Of a DNA stretch of 34,925 nt, positions 24,768-32,367 are shown one piece after another (within the stretch, counting starts at the first letter, position 1; each line of letters opens with the position of its first letter). The DNA lies in contig CAZKFG010000017.1 in the NCBI GenBank assembly GCA_964551985.1, positions 1 through 34,925 of the forward strand, read 5' to 3'. The notes under the pieces are model-generated. The model saw only the letters and a program-made list of their open reading frames with translations, had not been told where the DNA came from and ran no database searches. This stretch comes from CAZKFG01 sp964551985 (GTDB lineage: Bacteria; Bacillota; Negativicutes; Acidaminococcales; JAISLQ01). A program made the translations under genes and the position numbers.

Positions 24768-25442
24768 TTAAATCAAATCTTGTTCTAAAAAACTATAATA
24801 ATTGCCATCACCAATAATTACATGATCGAGCAAAGGTATATCCATAACTTTACCTGCTTTTATAAGTGCATTGGTAAGTTCTTTATCATCTTCACTTGGT
24901 TTACAATCACCTGACGGATGATTGTGTGCAACAATTATTCCAACAGCATTACTAAGTATTGCCGCAGAAAAAATATCTCTTAGTGTTACACTAACTTTGC
25001 TTAATGTACCTTGAGCTATTTTTTCTACTCCAATTAGCTGCCTTTTGACATCTAAAAATAATGCCATAAAAATTTCTTGTTGTTCATGCTTTAAATACGG
25101 TATCAGTACTTCGACAATATCGCCAGTAGAATTTATCTTCTGTTTTTCTTTTGCCGACTGTGCCACCAATCGCCTGCCAAGCTCTAATGCTGCAACAATA
25201 GTAACGGCTTTTGCCATTCCTATGCCTTTTTGTCTTGCTAATACTGCAGGCTTTATACTTCTTAATGCAAAAAGCTTTTCTTTAGTATCAACAAGATTTC
25301 TTGCGATATCAAGTGCTGAGCAGTTTTTGCTACCAGTTCTTAGCAAAATAGCAATAAGTTCCGCATTACTAAGCGCAAACGCTCCTTTTTCAAGCAGTTT
25401 CTCACGCGGTCTGTCATCTTGCGGCATATTTTTGATATTCAA
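24768..25442 (-). CDS. radC: RadC family JAB-domain protein
   Basis: A 224-residue RadC protein. The N-terminal helix-hairpin-helix part (residues 1-95) includes RPREKLLEKGAFALSNAELIAILLRTG. The C-terminal JAMM/JAB domain has E123 and the zinc motif H173-x-H175 ... S183-x2-D186 (VAHNHPSGDCKPSEDD). Despite the name, a DNA-repair role is not well supported for the family. The start is a TTG at 25442, chosen because homologues begin at this N-terminus. It overlaps the maf gene by 29 bases and lies next to mreB, a common arrangement. Confidence 0.92.
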   Translation of the reverse strand: MNIKNMPQDDRPREKLLEKGAFALSNAELIAILLRTGSKNCSALDIARNLVDTKEKLFALRSIKPAVLARQKGIGMAKAVTIVAALELGRRLVAQSAKEKQKINSTGDIVEVLIPYLKHEQQEIFMALFLDVKRQLIGVEKIAQGTLSKVSVTLRDIFSAAILSNAVGIIVAHNHPSGDCKPSEDDKELTNALIKAGKVMDIPLLDHVIIGDGNYYSFLEQDLI

Positions 25443-25998
25443 GCTCTACCCCTACTTTTTTTAATAGATTTAGTAAACAAAATAACGGTAACCCAACTAC
25501 ATTAAAATAACATCCACAAATTCTTTTGACAAACAAAGAACCTTTTCCTTGTATAGCATATGCACCTGCCTTATCTAGCGGCTCTTTAGTTTTTACATAC
25601 TCTAAAATTTCTTTATCATGCAATTTTCTCATTTTTACAGTAGTTTTTTCTACTTTTGAGAAAATTTTATCATCTTTTTTGACACATACCGCAGTATAAA
25701 CAAAATGTTTTTTCCCCGATAGTTTTTTTAGCATTTGCACAGCATGGTCTTTGTCTTTAGGTTTACCTAAAATTTCTTTTTTAGCAACAACTATTGTATC
25801 GGCGGCAATGACTATTTGCCCCTTTTTAGCCAAAGCAAATTTAGCTTTACCAATAGCATTTTTTAAAGCTAATTTTTTAGGTTTTAAAGTAGTTTTACTA
25901 ATTTCTTTAAAACTACTTTTACAAAGAGAAAAATCAAGTCCTATATGCTCTAAAAGCTCTTTTCTCCTAGGTGATGTCGATGCGAGTACTATATCCAC
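25414..25998 (-). CDS. maf: Maf-type nucleoside triphosphate pyrophosphatase
   Basis: About 194 residues from a GTG at 25998. That start has GAGG five bases upstream and lies below the predicted transcription start; the ATG at 26052 would lie upstream of it and has no SD. Family motifs are all present: LASTSPRRKELL at the N-terminus, VIAADTIVV, LGKPKDKDHA, DKAGAYAIQGKG, and NVVGLPL. Maf proteins hydrolyse non-canonical or canonical NTPs to NMP and pyrophosphate, and are linked to division control. First gene of the maf-radC-mreBCD run. Confidence 0.93.
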   Translation of the reverse strand: MDIVLASTSPRRKELLEHIGLDFSLCKSSFKEISKTTLKPKKLALKNAIGKAKFALAKKGQIVIAADTIVVAKKEILGKPKDKDHAVQMLKKLSGKKHFVYTAVCVKKDDKIFSKVEKTTVKMRKLHDKEILEYVKTKEPLDKAGAYAIQGKGSLFVKRICGCYFNVVGLPLFCLLNLLKKVGVELEYQKYAAR

Positions 25999-26032
25999 AG
26001 TTGCCTCAAAAAAATTTTTCTGTATCTTTATT

Positions 26033-26041
26033 ATTATATCA
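26033..26041 (-). promoter_or_regulatory. Extended -10 promoter of the maf-radC-mre cluster
   Basis: On the minus strand TGATATAAT is a perfect extended -10 element (TATAAT at 26033-26038, TG at 26040-26041). No convincing -35 box is present. The start near 26026 gives a leader of about 28 bases before the GTG of maf. Confidence 0.62.
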
Positions 26042-26084
26042 GATTTTTGCATCCAATAAAAAGGTTTTTAAATAAATAATTAAA

Positions 26085-26112
26085 ATTACCATCGCTAAAA
26101 AGCGATGGTAAT
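26085..26112 (-). terminator. Terminator of the V-type ATPase operon
   Basis: A perfect 12-base stem, ATTACCATCGCT (26085-26096) with AGCGATGGTAAT (26101-26112), closes a four-base loop. On the minus strand it is followed by TTTTAATTATTT. It begins four bases past the end of the subunit D gene. Confidence 0.9.
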
Positions 26113-26115
26113 CTT

Positions 26116-26742
26116 TTATGCTTGCATAATTATTTCTTTAGCTTTCATAAGTCTAACTAAACTTGCTCTATCGTTTTCTTCAAGCTTCATAGAGATAAAT
26201 TTAATTGTACTTTGCATCTGAGGAATCATTACATATTCAAGCGCATTAACACGCCTGCGAGTTTTTTCAATTTCACTCGCCAAAAGGTTGCAAGTTTTTT
26301 CTACTTCTGCAAGTTCAACTAGAAGTGGCAAAAGCGCTGCTAAATCCATTACCGAACTATCCAGCTCACTTGATGTATAGACAAAGCCATATGGCAAATC
26401 TATTTTTTCTTCTTTTTCTATATAGGTTATCTTAGGCACATCAACGCTCATAACATTGCGTTTAGCAACATCAAAAGCAGCCTGCCTTGCCGGATAAAAC
26501 AATGCTTCCATTACGCTTGCCGAACCCATAGCAGATTTAGCATAAGAAAATTTATTCATTGCTTGCATTAATGCTTGCTCTACCTGCAACCGTATCTGAT
26601 GATTGCGCCTGATAAAAATGATAAACTGTCTAACCATTTCATCACGTTTATCTTTCAAAAGCTTGTGCCCACGCACTGCCGTCTTTAAGCGACGTTTCAG
26701 GCGAGTTAGTTCCATACGAGTCGGGTTAACTCTTATAGCCAT
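26116..26742 (-). CDS. atpD: V-type ATP synthase subunit D (central stalk)
   Basis: A 208-residue, largely helical protein. The N-terminus VNPTRMELTRLKRRLKTAVRGHKLLKDKRDEM is the family hallmark. The C-terminal helix includes EIEKTRRRVNALEYVMIP, also diagnostic. The two long helices form the rotating coiled coil inside the A3B3 head. It is the last gene of the operon, two bases after subunit B. Here atpD means the V-type subunit D, not the F-type beta chain. Confidence 0.96.
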   Translation of the reverse strand: MAIRVNPTRMELTRLKRRLKTAVRGHKLLKDKRDEMVRQFIIFIRRNHQIRLQVEQALMQAMNKFSYAKSAMGSASVMEALFYPARQAAFDVAKRNVMSVDVPKITYIEKEEKIDLPYGFVYTSSELDSSVMDLAALLPLLVELAEVEKTCNLLASEIEKTRRRVNALEYVMIPQMQSTIKFISMKLEENDRASLVRLMKAKEIIMQA

Positions 26743-26744
26743 TT

Positions 26745-28136
26745 TTAACCCTCCTTATACTTACTATCAGCAGGATAATACCTTTCAAGATACTCATCTC
26801 TTACACGTTTTAATTCTGATTTTGGAAGTATCGCCAAAAGTTGCCAGCCTAGATCTAATGTTTCTTCTATTGTACGGTTGGTTTCATAGCCTTGTGATAC
26901 ATAGTCTTTTTCAAAGCAATCGGCAAATTTAGCATACAACTTATCCACATCAGATAAAGCTGATTCGCCCAAAATTGTAGCTAATTCTTTGGCTTCTTTG
27001 CCGCGAGCGTATGCTGCAAAAAGCTGGTTCATTGTATCGGCATGATCTTCTCTTGTCTTTCCTTTGCCTATACCTTTATCTTTTAAACGAGACAGACTAG
27101 GTAAAACGTCAACAGGTGGAGTCAAACCTTTACGATAAAGCTCACGAGATAATATTATTTGTCCTTCTGTTATATAGCCTGTAAGGTCAGGTATAGGGTG
27201 TGTCTTATCATCTTCAGGCATTGATAAAATAGGGATTTGTGTTATTGAGCCTTTTTTATCTTTGATACGACCAGCTCTTTCATAAATAGTTGCCAAGTCT
27301 GTATATAAATAACCAGGATAACCACGGCGACCAGGAACTTCTTTACGTGCCGCAGATATTTCTCTTAAAGCATCAGCATAATTTGTAATGTCAGTCATTA
27401 CAACCAAAACGTGCATTCCTAGCTCATAAGCTAAATACTCTGCTGCAGTAATCGCCATACGCGGTGTTGCTATACGTTCAACTGCTGGGTCATTAGCTAA
27501 ATTTATAAACAATACTGCACGATCAAGCGCGCCCGTACGTCTAAATTCATTCATGAAAAAGTCTGCTTCTTCAAATGTTATACCGACAGCGGCAAACACA
27601 ACAGCAAATCCTTCACCCGTACCACGCACTCTCGCTTGACGGGCAATCTGTGCTGCCAAATATGGATGTGGCAACCCAGAGCCGGAAAAAACGGGTAATT
27701 TTTGTCCGCGAACAAGTGTGTTTAGTCCATCAATTGCTGATATTCCTGTTTGAATAAATTCAGCTGGATAATCTCTTGCCGCAGGATTTAGCGGTGTTCC
27801 GTTTATGTCATGATACTCATTTGTGATGATTTCTGCACCACCGTCGATCGGTTTACCAACGCCACTAAACATACGTCCGACAATCTCTGGCGCCACGCCA
27901 AGTCTCATTCCGTGTCCTAAAAAGCGTGCTTTAGATGTTGATATTTGTAGCCCTTGTGCACCTTCAAATAATTGTACAACAGCTCTGTCGCCGTCAACCA
28001 TAAGCACTTTTCCAGCACGTACTTGACCATTTTCTTGATATATTTCTACCAGTTCATCATACTTTACGCCTTCAACCTTCTCTACAACCATCAAAGGTCC
28101 GACGACTTCGCGAATTGTTTTATAGTCTTTACGCAT
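26745..28136 (-). CDS. atpB: V-type ATP synthase subunit B (non-catalytic)
   Basis: A 463-residue subunit of the A3B3 head. It opens with YKTIREVVGPLMVVEKV and has LNPAARDYPAEFIQTGISAIDGLNTLVRGQKLPVFSGSGLPH where the catalytic subunit has its P-loop; GSGLPH replaces the Walker A lysine, as usual for B. Later landmarks are DITNYADALREISAARKEVPGRRGYPGYLYTDLATIYERAG and the C-terminal TIEETLDLGWQLLAILP. The ATG overlaps the end of subunit A by eight bases. Confidence 0.97.
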   Translation of the reverse strand: MRKDYKTIREVVGPLMVVEKVEGVKYDELVEIYQENGQVRAGKVLMVDGDRAVVQLFEGAQGLQISTSKARFLGHGMRLGVAPEIVGRMFSGVGKPIDGGAEIITNEYHDINGTPLNPAARDYPAEFIQTGISAIDGLNTLVRGQKLPVFSGSGLPHPYLAAQIARQARVRGTGEGFAVVFAAVGITFEEADFFMNEFRRTGALDRAVLFINLANDPAVERIATPRMAITAAEYLAYELGMHVLVVMTDITNYADALREISAARKEVPGRRGYPGYLYTDLATIYERAGRIKDKKGSITQIPILSMPEDDKTHPIPDLTGYITEGQIILSRELYRKGLTPPVDVLPSLSRLKDKGIGKGKTREDHADTMNQLFAAYARGKEAKELATILGESALSDVDKLYAKFADCFEKDYVSQGYETNRTIEETLDLGWQLLAILPKSELKRVRDEYLERYYPADSKYKEG

Positions 28137-29901
28137 TCTCGCCGCCTCCTTCTGTCAAAGACAAATATTCTTTATCCATCTGGCTAAATATTTGGGCAAA
28201 GCGTTCTTTGCAATCTTTTTCTTCTATATATTTAGCACGACCTATTGCTTCTAATATTTGCATTTTAATTATTTTCATAAAATATACATGTTGAGCTAAC
28301 GCTGCCAAACCTTTTTCATACCAAGAAATAATCATCTTGAGCATTCCATATTGTTTTTCAAGCGAAGCATAAGTATCTACTTCGTGGAATGAATTTTGAT
28401 GTAAAAAGTCTTCACGAATACATCTGGCACATTCTAAAGTCAAGCGCTCTTTCGGTCCTAGTGCATCAATACCAACCAAGCGAACTATTTCTTCAAGTTC
28501 TGCTTCTTCCTGCAAAATGCTCATGCAACTTGAAACCAAATCGCTCCAGTCAGGAGCAACATGACTATTAAAATACTCTTTTAATCTATCCGAATATAGA
28601 GAATAGCTTTGTAGCCAATCAATAGCAGGAAAATGCCTGCGATAAGCTAAACTTGCACTCAGACACCAAAAAACTTTTACCATACGAAGTGTAGCTTGCG
28701 ATACAGGTTCAGATATATCGCCACCAGGTGGTGATACCGCACCAATAGCTGATACTGCGCCAATTCTTTTATCAGAGCCTATGCACTTTACAATCCCTGC
28801 TCTTTCATAGAATTCTGCCAGACGTGAAGCCAAATAAGCTGGATAACCTTCTTCACCGGGCATCTCTTCTAGTCGTCCAGACATTTCGCGAAGTGCTTCT
28901 GCCCAACGGGAAGTAGAGTCAGCCATAATAGCAATTTTATAGCCCATATCACGGAAATATTCTGCTATTGTAATTCCTGTATAAATGGATGCCTCACGAG
29001 CCGCAACAGGCATATCAGAAGTATTGGCTATTAAAACAGTACGTTTCATCAAGGAAAGACCTGTTCTTGGATCTTCAAGTTCAGGAAACTCCATCAAAAC
29101 GTCTGTCATTTCGTTACCACGCTCACCACAACCAACATAAACAACTATATCAGCGTCAGCCCATTTAGCCAATTGATGTTGAATAACTGTTTTACCAGAA
29201 CCAAACGGACCTGGAACCGCAGCAACACCGCCTTTAGCAATAGGAAACAAAGCGTCAACAACCCTTTGCCCTGTTATCATAGGCTCATTAGGCGGTAGTT
29301 TTTCAGCGAAAGGTCTGCCACGACGTACAGGCCAACGTTGAAGCATCTGCATTTGCAAAACTTTACCGTCTTTAGTTTTTATTTTGTAAATAGGTTCAAC
29401 AATTGTTGCCTGTCCGCTATGTATCCACTCTAAAGTTCCTGATACATTTGGCGGAACCATTATTTTATGTACAACCGCAGGAGTTTCTTGAACTGTGCCA
29501 ACAACATCGCCCGCAACAAGTTCATCGCCCACTTTAGCACTTGGCAAAAAATCCCATTTACGTTCACGATTTAATTTTGGCACATCAATACCACGTGTTA
29601 TACGATCACCTGCTACTTCACGAATAACATTTAGCGGTCTTTGAATACCATCAAAAATACCTTCCATAAGCCCTGGCGCTAAATCAACAGATAATGGTGC
29701 ACCACTTGGATATACAGGCTCACCAGGACCAAGACCTGCTGTTTCTTCGTAAACTTGAATAGAAGCTCTATCGCCTCTTAACTCTATAATCTCACCGATC
29801 AGCCTTTTATCGCTCACGTACACAACGTCATACATCTGTGCATCAGCCATGCCATCGGCAACTATAAGTGGTCCGGAAACTTTTATAATTCTTCCTTCCA
29901 T
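28129..29901 (-). CDS. atpA: V-type ATP synthase subunit A (catalytic)
   Basis: A 590-residue catalytic subunit. The Walker A motif is GPFGSGKT (231-238), followed by VVYVGCGERGNEMTDVL with the catalytic glutamate, and MADSTSRWAEALREMSGRLEEMPGEEGYPAYL. The bulge domain typical of A subunits (about residues 115-190) is present, separating it from F-type beta chains. It drives rotation by ATP hydrolysis or, in reverse, makes ATP. Subunit F precedes it by nine bases. Confidence 0.98.
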   Translation of the reverse strand: MEGRIIKVSGPLIVADGMADAQMYDVVYVSDKRLIGEIIELRGDRASIQVYEETAGLGPGEPVYPSGAPLSVDLAPGLMEGIFDGIQRPLNVIREVAGDRITRGIDVPKLNRERKWDFLPSAKVGDELVAGDVVGTVQETPAVVHKIMVPPNVSGTLEWIHSGQATIVEPIYKIKTKDGKVLQMQMLQRWPVRRGRPFAEKLPPNEPMITGQRVVDALFPIAKGGVAAVPGPFGSGKTVIQHQLAKWADADIVVYVGCGERGNEMTDVLMEFPELEDPRTGLSLMKRTVLIANTSDMPVAAREASIYTGITIAEYFRDMGYKIAIMADSTSRWAEALREMSGRLEEMPGEEGYPAYLASRLAEFYERAGIVKCIGSDKRIGAVSAIGAVSPPGGDISEPVSQATLRMVKVFWCLSASLAYRRHFPAIDWLQSYSLYSDRLKEYFNSHVAPDWSDLVSSCMSILQEEAELEEIVRLVGIDALGPKERLTLECARCIREDFLHQNSFHEVDTYASLEKQYGMLKMIISWYEKGLAALAQHVYFMKIIKMQILEAIGRAKYIEEKDCKERFAQIFSQMDKEYLSLTEGGGENA

Positions 29902-29910
29902 CAGTAGCTC

Positions 29911-30237
29911 TTACCTTCCTTCCCCAAATAGTATGTCCGCTCCTACTGCCTTTTCAACATTCTTTTTGATTCCTTGTAAGCCAATTCCCTTTATTCCGTC
30001 TTTATCGGGTATTGGGATTATTGCCGGAAAAGGCTGGTTATCATATAAAGAAATTGCCTCTTGTGCCTTTTGTGCAAAATCTTCTGTTATATAAATAACG
30101 GCGTATCCTTCTTGTGCCAAAGTATGTATTGCTTTTTGTGCTTGACTAGCTGTTTGAACATCTTTGACATCCAATCCTACTGCTTTAAATAACATAACCG
30201 AATCTTTATCGCCAACTACTGCTATTTTATTTTTCAT
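29911..30237 (-). CDS. atpF: V-type ATP synthase subunit F
   Basis: A 108-residue protein with the CheY-like fold of subunit F: KIAVVGDKDSVMLFKAVGLDV at the start, YAVIYITEDFAQ in the middle and FPAIIPIPDKDGIKGIGLQGI near the end. F sits on the central stalk with D and affects ATPase activity. It lies 13 bases after subunit C and nine before A. The SD is weak. Confidence 0.94.
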   Translation of the reverse strand: MKNKIAVVGDKDSVMLFKAVGLDVKDVQTASQAQKAIHTLAQEGYAVIYITEDFAQKAQEAISLYDNQPFPAIIPIPDKDGIKGIGLQGIKKNVEKAVGADILFGEGR

Positions 30238-30250
30238 TTCTTTGCCATCC

Positions 30251-31225
30251 TTACATATAAAGTTCTGGTAATTCAGGCTCTTTGCCTATTTTTTTTGCGG
30301 CAAAGATACTATGGAGCGCTTTAGCTTCGGCAGTTTTTGCCAGAAGGAAACCAACTACTGGCGCAACGCAACTGGTATTGTTTTTTTGCTTTTTGGCAAA
30401 TTGCATCAATGCTTTGTCAACAGCCTTTTCCAGTGCCGTTACATCATTTGTTTTTGTGTATTCTTCAATTGTCGCAAAAACAACATTACTGTAAGCGCCC
30501 TTATTGAGATAAAAAGCCAGCTGCTCATCAGGCAATGAAAATGCTGCCAATAAATCCTGCTTTTCAATACTGCCACAAGTAACAATAAGTGTAGAAAACA
30601 CATCCGCTTCCCACTTTAAAATTCTCGCTCTTATGAGTGTACGCACATTAGTCAAATCAGCCATAATGCCAAAATACTCTATAGCGTATAAATCCGGCTT
30701 TTCTTTTAATACTTGTTTTATGTGATTAAATATTGCTTTATCGATAGCACTACTTATATAGCGAGGAGTTGAGTTACGCAAAAGATTTTTCTCCAAATCC
30801 TCTAGTGCCATCTTTATTGCTTCAGGGAGAAAAAAGTAGCTTTTATCACTGACGCATTTAATCAAAGTCTCTATAGGAAACACTCCACCACTCTCGAGTA
30901 GTTCATCAGCAGATGTAGCCAAGATGCGTGCTTTAAATAACACTTTTAAATTATGCGCATCAACAGAAAGAAAAAACAATTTTGTTATCTCTGGTTCTGG
31001 TGTTATTTCCCACACTGTGCTTTTAGCTAAATCAAGCTCTTTTTTAGCCAATTTTTCTAAATCATGTTGCTCAATATTGCCACCACCGTAGCCAAATTCT
31101 TGCAACAGTTTAAAAAAGTCTGCAAATTCTGCCAAAGCAATTTTTTTAAGTTTGTAGCTATCAAGAATTTTGTTCTCTAAAGCTTTTATACGACCAATCG
31201 CATATTGGTAGCTTGTTTGCGGCAT
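30251..31225 (-). CDS. atpC: V-type ATP synthase subunit C (d-type, AC39 family)
   Basis: A 324-residue, all-helical protein of the AC39/d family. It links the central stalk to the membrane rotor ring. Landmarks are YQYAIGRIKALENKILDS at the start, DAHNLKVLFKARI, the repeat-like IMADLTNVRTLIRARI, and the final PVVGFLLAKTAEAKALHSIF, where the YLLAKExE-type ending is conserved. It follows subunit E by five bases with GGAGGTG as SD. Confidence 0.94.
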   Translation of the reverse strand: MPQTSYQYAIGRIKALENKILDSYKLKKIALAEFADFFKLLQEFGYGGGNIEQHDLEKLAKKELDLAKSTVWEITPEPEITKLFFLSVDAHNLKVLFKARILATSADELLESGGVFPIETLIKCVSDKSYFFLPEAIKMALEDLEKNLLRNSTPRYISSAIDKAIFNHIKQVLKEKPDLYAIEYFGIMADLTNVRTLIRARILKWEADVFSTLIVTCGSIEKQDLLAAFSLPDEQLAFYLNKGAYSNVVFATIEEYTKTNDVTALEKAVDKALMQFAKKQKNNTSCVAPVVGFLLAKTAEAKALHSIFAAKKIGKEPELPELYM

Positions 31226-31230
31226 AATTA

Positions 31231-31836
31231 TTACACCTCCGCATCAAACAACATATCTGCGGCTATTTTCTCACACTCAGACCTTATGTTATTTATCATT
31301 GCTGAAAAAGAAGCATCATAATCACTGTCTTGTCCAACAACGACAACGCCACCGTCAAAGTCAGCTTGCTTATCTAAAAGTGTAAGCATACCGTCTTTGC
31401 CAGCTGCTTTTAACGCGTCATTTAATTTTGACAAAAAATAGCCTGTATACTTTTCTTTATCTACACTAGGAACACATAGTTTTTCGCGACCAGTCTGACA
31501 GCCTATAAGAACGTGTTTTGTTATCAGTGCTTGCCATTTATCTTCTGGCAATTTTGATAATTTTTCTTGAGCTAGATTAAATACTTTATCTAGCATCTCA
31601 CGTTTTACCGCCAAAGTGCGTTTTCTATTTTCCAATTCTGCAATAAGATTTTGTCTTTTTTGCACTTCTTGGACATCAAAATCAGCTTTTTGTAAAATTT
31701 CTTGTGCTTGATTCTGTGCTTTAGCAAGTGTTTTATCTTTAGCTTCTTGTGCTTTTTGCTCAGTTAAAAGCATATTTTGATTAGCTTTTTGTTCAGCATC
31801 TTTTAAAATCTTGTTTACAATATTATCTACGGACAT
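31231..31836 (-). CDS. atpE: V-type ATP synthase subunit E (peripheral stalk)
   Basis: A 201-residue protein. The N-terminal half is a long, charged, Ala-, Lys- and Gln-rich helix (about residues 8-100) that forms the stalk coiled coil with subunit G/H. The C-terminal half is a globular head that binds subunit B, with GGVVVVGQDSDYDASFSAMI matching the family's last strands. The SD is AAGGAGGG. It lies 15 bases after subunit K. Confidence 0.92.
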   Translation of the reverse strand: MSVDNIVNKILKDAEQKANQNMLLTEQKAQEAKDKTLAKAQNQAQEILQKADFDVQEVQKRQNLIAELENRKRTLAVKREMLDKVFNLAQEKLSKLPEDKWQALITKHVLIGCQTGREKLCVPSVDKEKYTGYFLSKLNDALKAAGKDGMLTLLDKQADFDGGVVVVGQDSDYDASFSAMINNIRSECEKIAADMLFDAEV

Positions 31837-31851
31837 AAACAGCCCTCCTTA

Positions 31852-32337
31852 TTAAAGTTTCACGCCGTTAATCATAAGGAAGGAAATCAAAAGTGCTAAA
31901 ACTGCATATGTTTCAACCATCGCGGAGAAAATAATACCTTTCCCTGTTTCCTCCGGACGACGAGCACACAAATAAATACCTGCCGCACTTACTTTGCCTT
32001 GGTATATGCCAGAGATTAAACCAACAATCCCTATTGGCAGTCCAGCATAAAACAACGACATTCCTTGTTCTAAGCTTAGCGCTTTAACATCGCCACCGAT
32101 CAAGCCGATGTTTAATAATATTATAAAAGAGATTAGTAGCCCATAAATTCCTTGTGTTCCAGGTAGTGCTTGCAAAACTAGTGTAGAACCAAATTTTTCA
32201 GGGTCTTCCGATACAACCCCTGCCGCAGCTTGACCTGCTATTCCAACACCAATCGCCGAACCGCAACCTGCAAACAATGCTGCAATAGCAGATCCCGCCA
32301 CTGCCAAAGATGTTCCCGTTGTAAATTCTATAGCCAT
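31852..32337 (-). CDS. atpK: V-type ATP synthase subunit K (rotor ring), Na+-type signature
   Basis: A 161-residue proteolipid with four membrane helices (two fused hairpins), as in Enterococcus hirae NtpK. All Na+-coordinating residues of NtpK have counterparts: L58, T61 and Q62 in ALPGTQGIYG, Q113 in SGIYQGKVSAAG, and the ion-binding E142 in AMVETYAVLALL. Only the second hairpin has the carboxylate, as in NtpK, so each subunit would bind one ion. A Na+-translocating enzyme is inferred. AAAGGAGG lies 11 bases before the ATG, longer than usual. Confidence 0.96.
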   Translation of the reverse strand: MAIEFTTGTSLAVAGSAIAALFAGCGSAIGVGIAGQAAAGVVSEDPEKFGSTLVLQALPGTQGIYGLLISFIILLNIGLIGGDVKALSLEQGMSLFYAGLPIGIVGLISGIYQGKVSAAGIYLCARRPEETGKGIIFSAMVETYAVLALLISFLMINGVKL

Positions 32338-32367
32338 AGTATAAAAAGCCTCCTTTAAAATATATGT

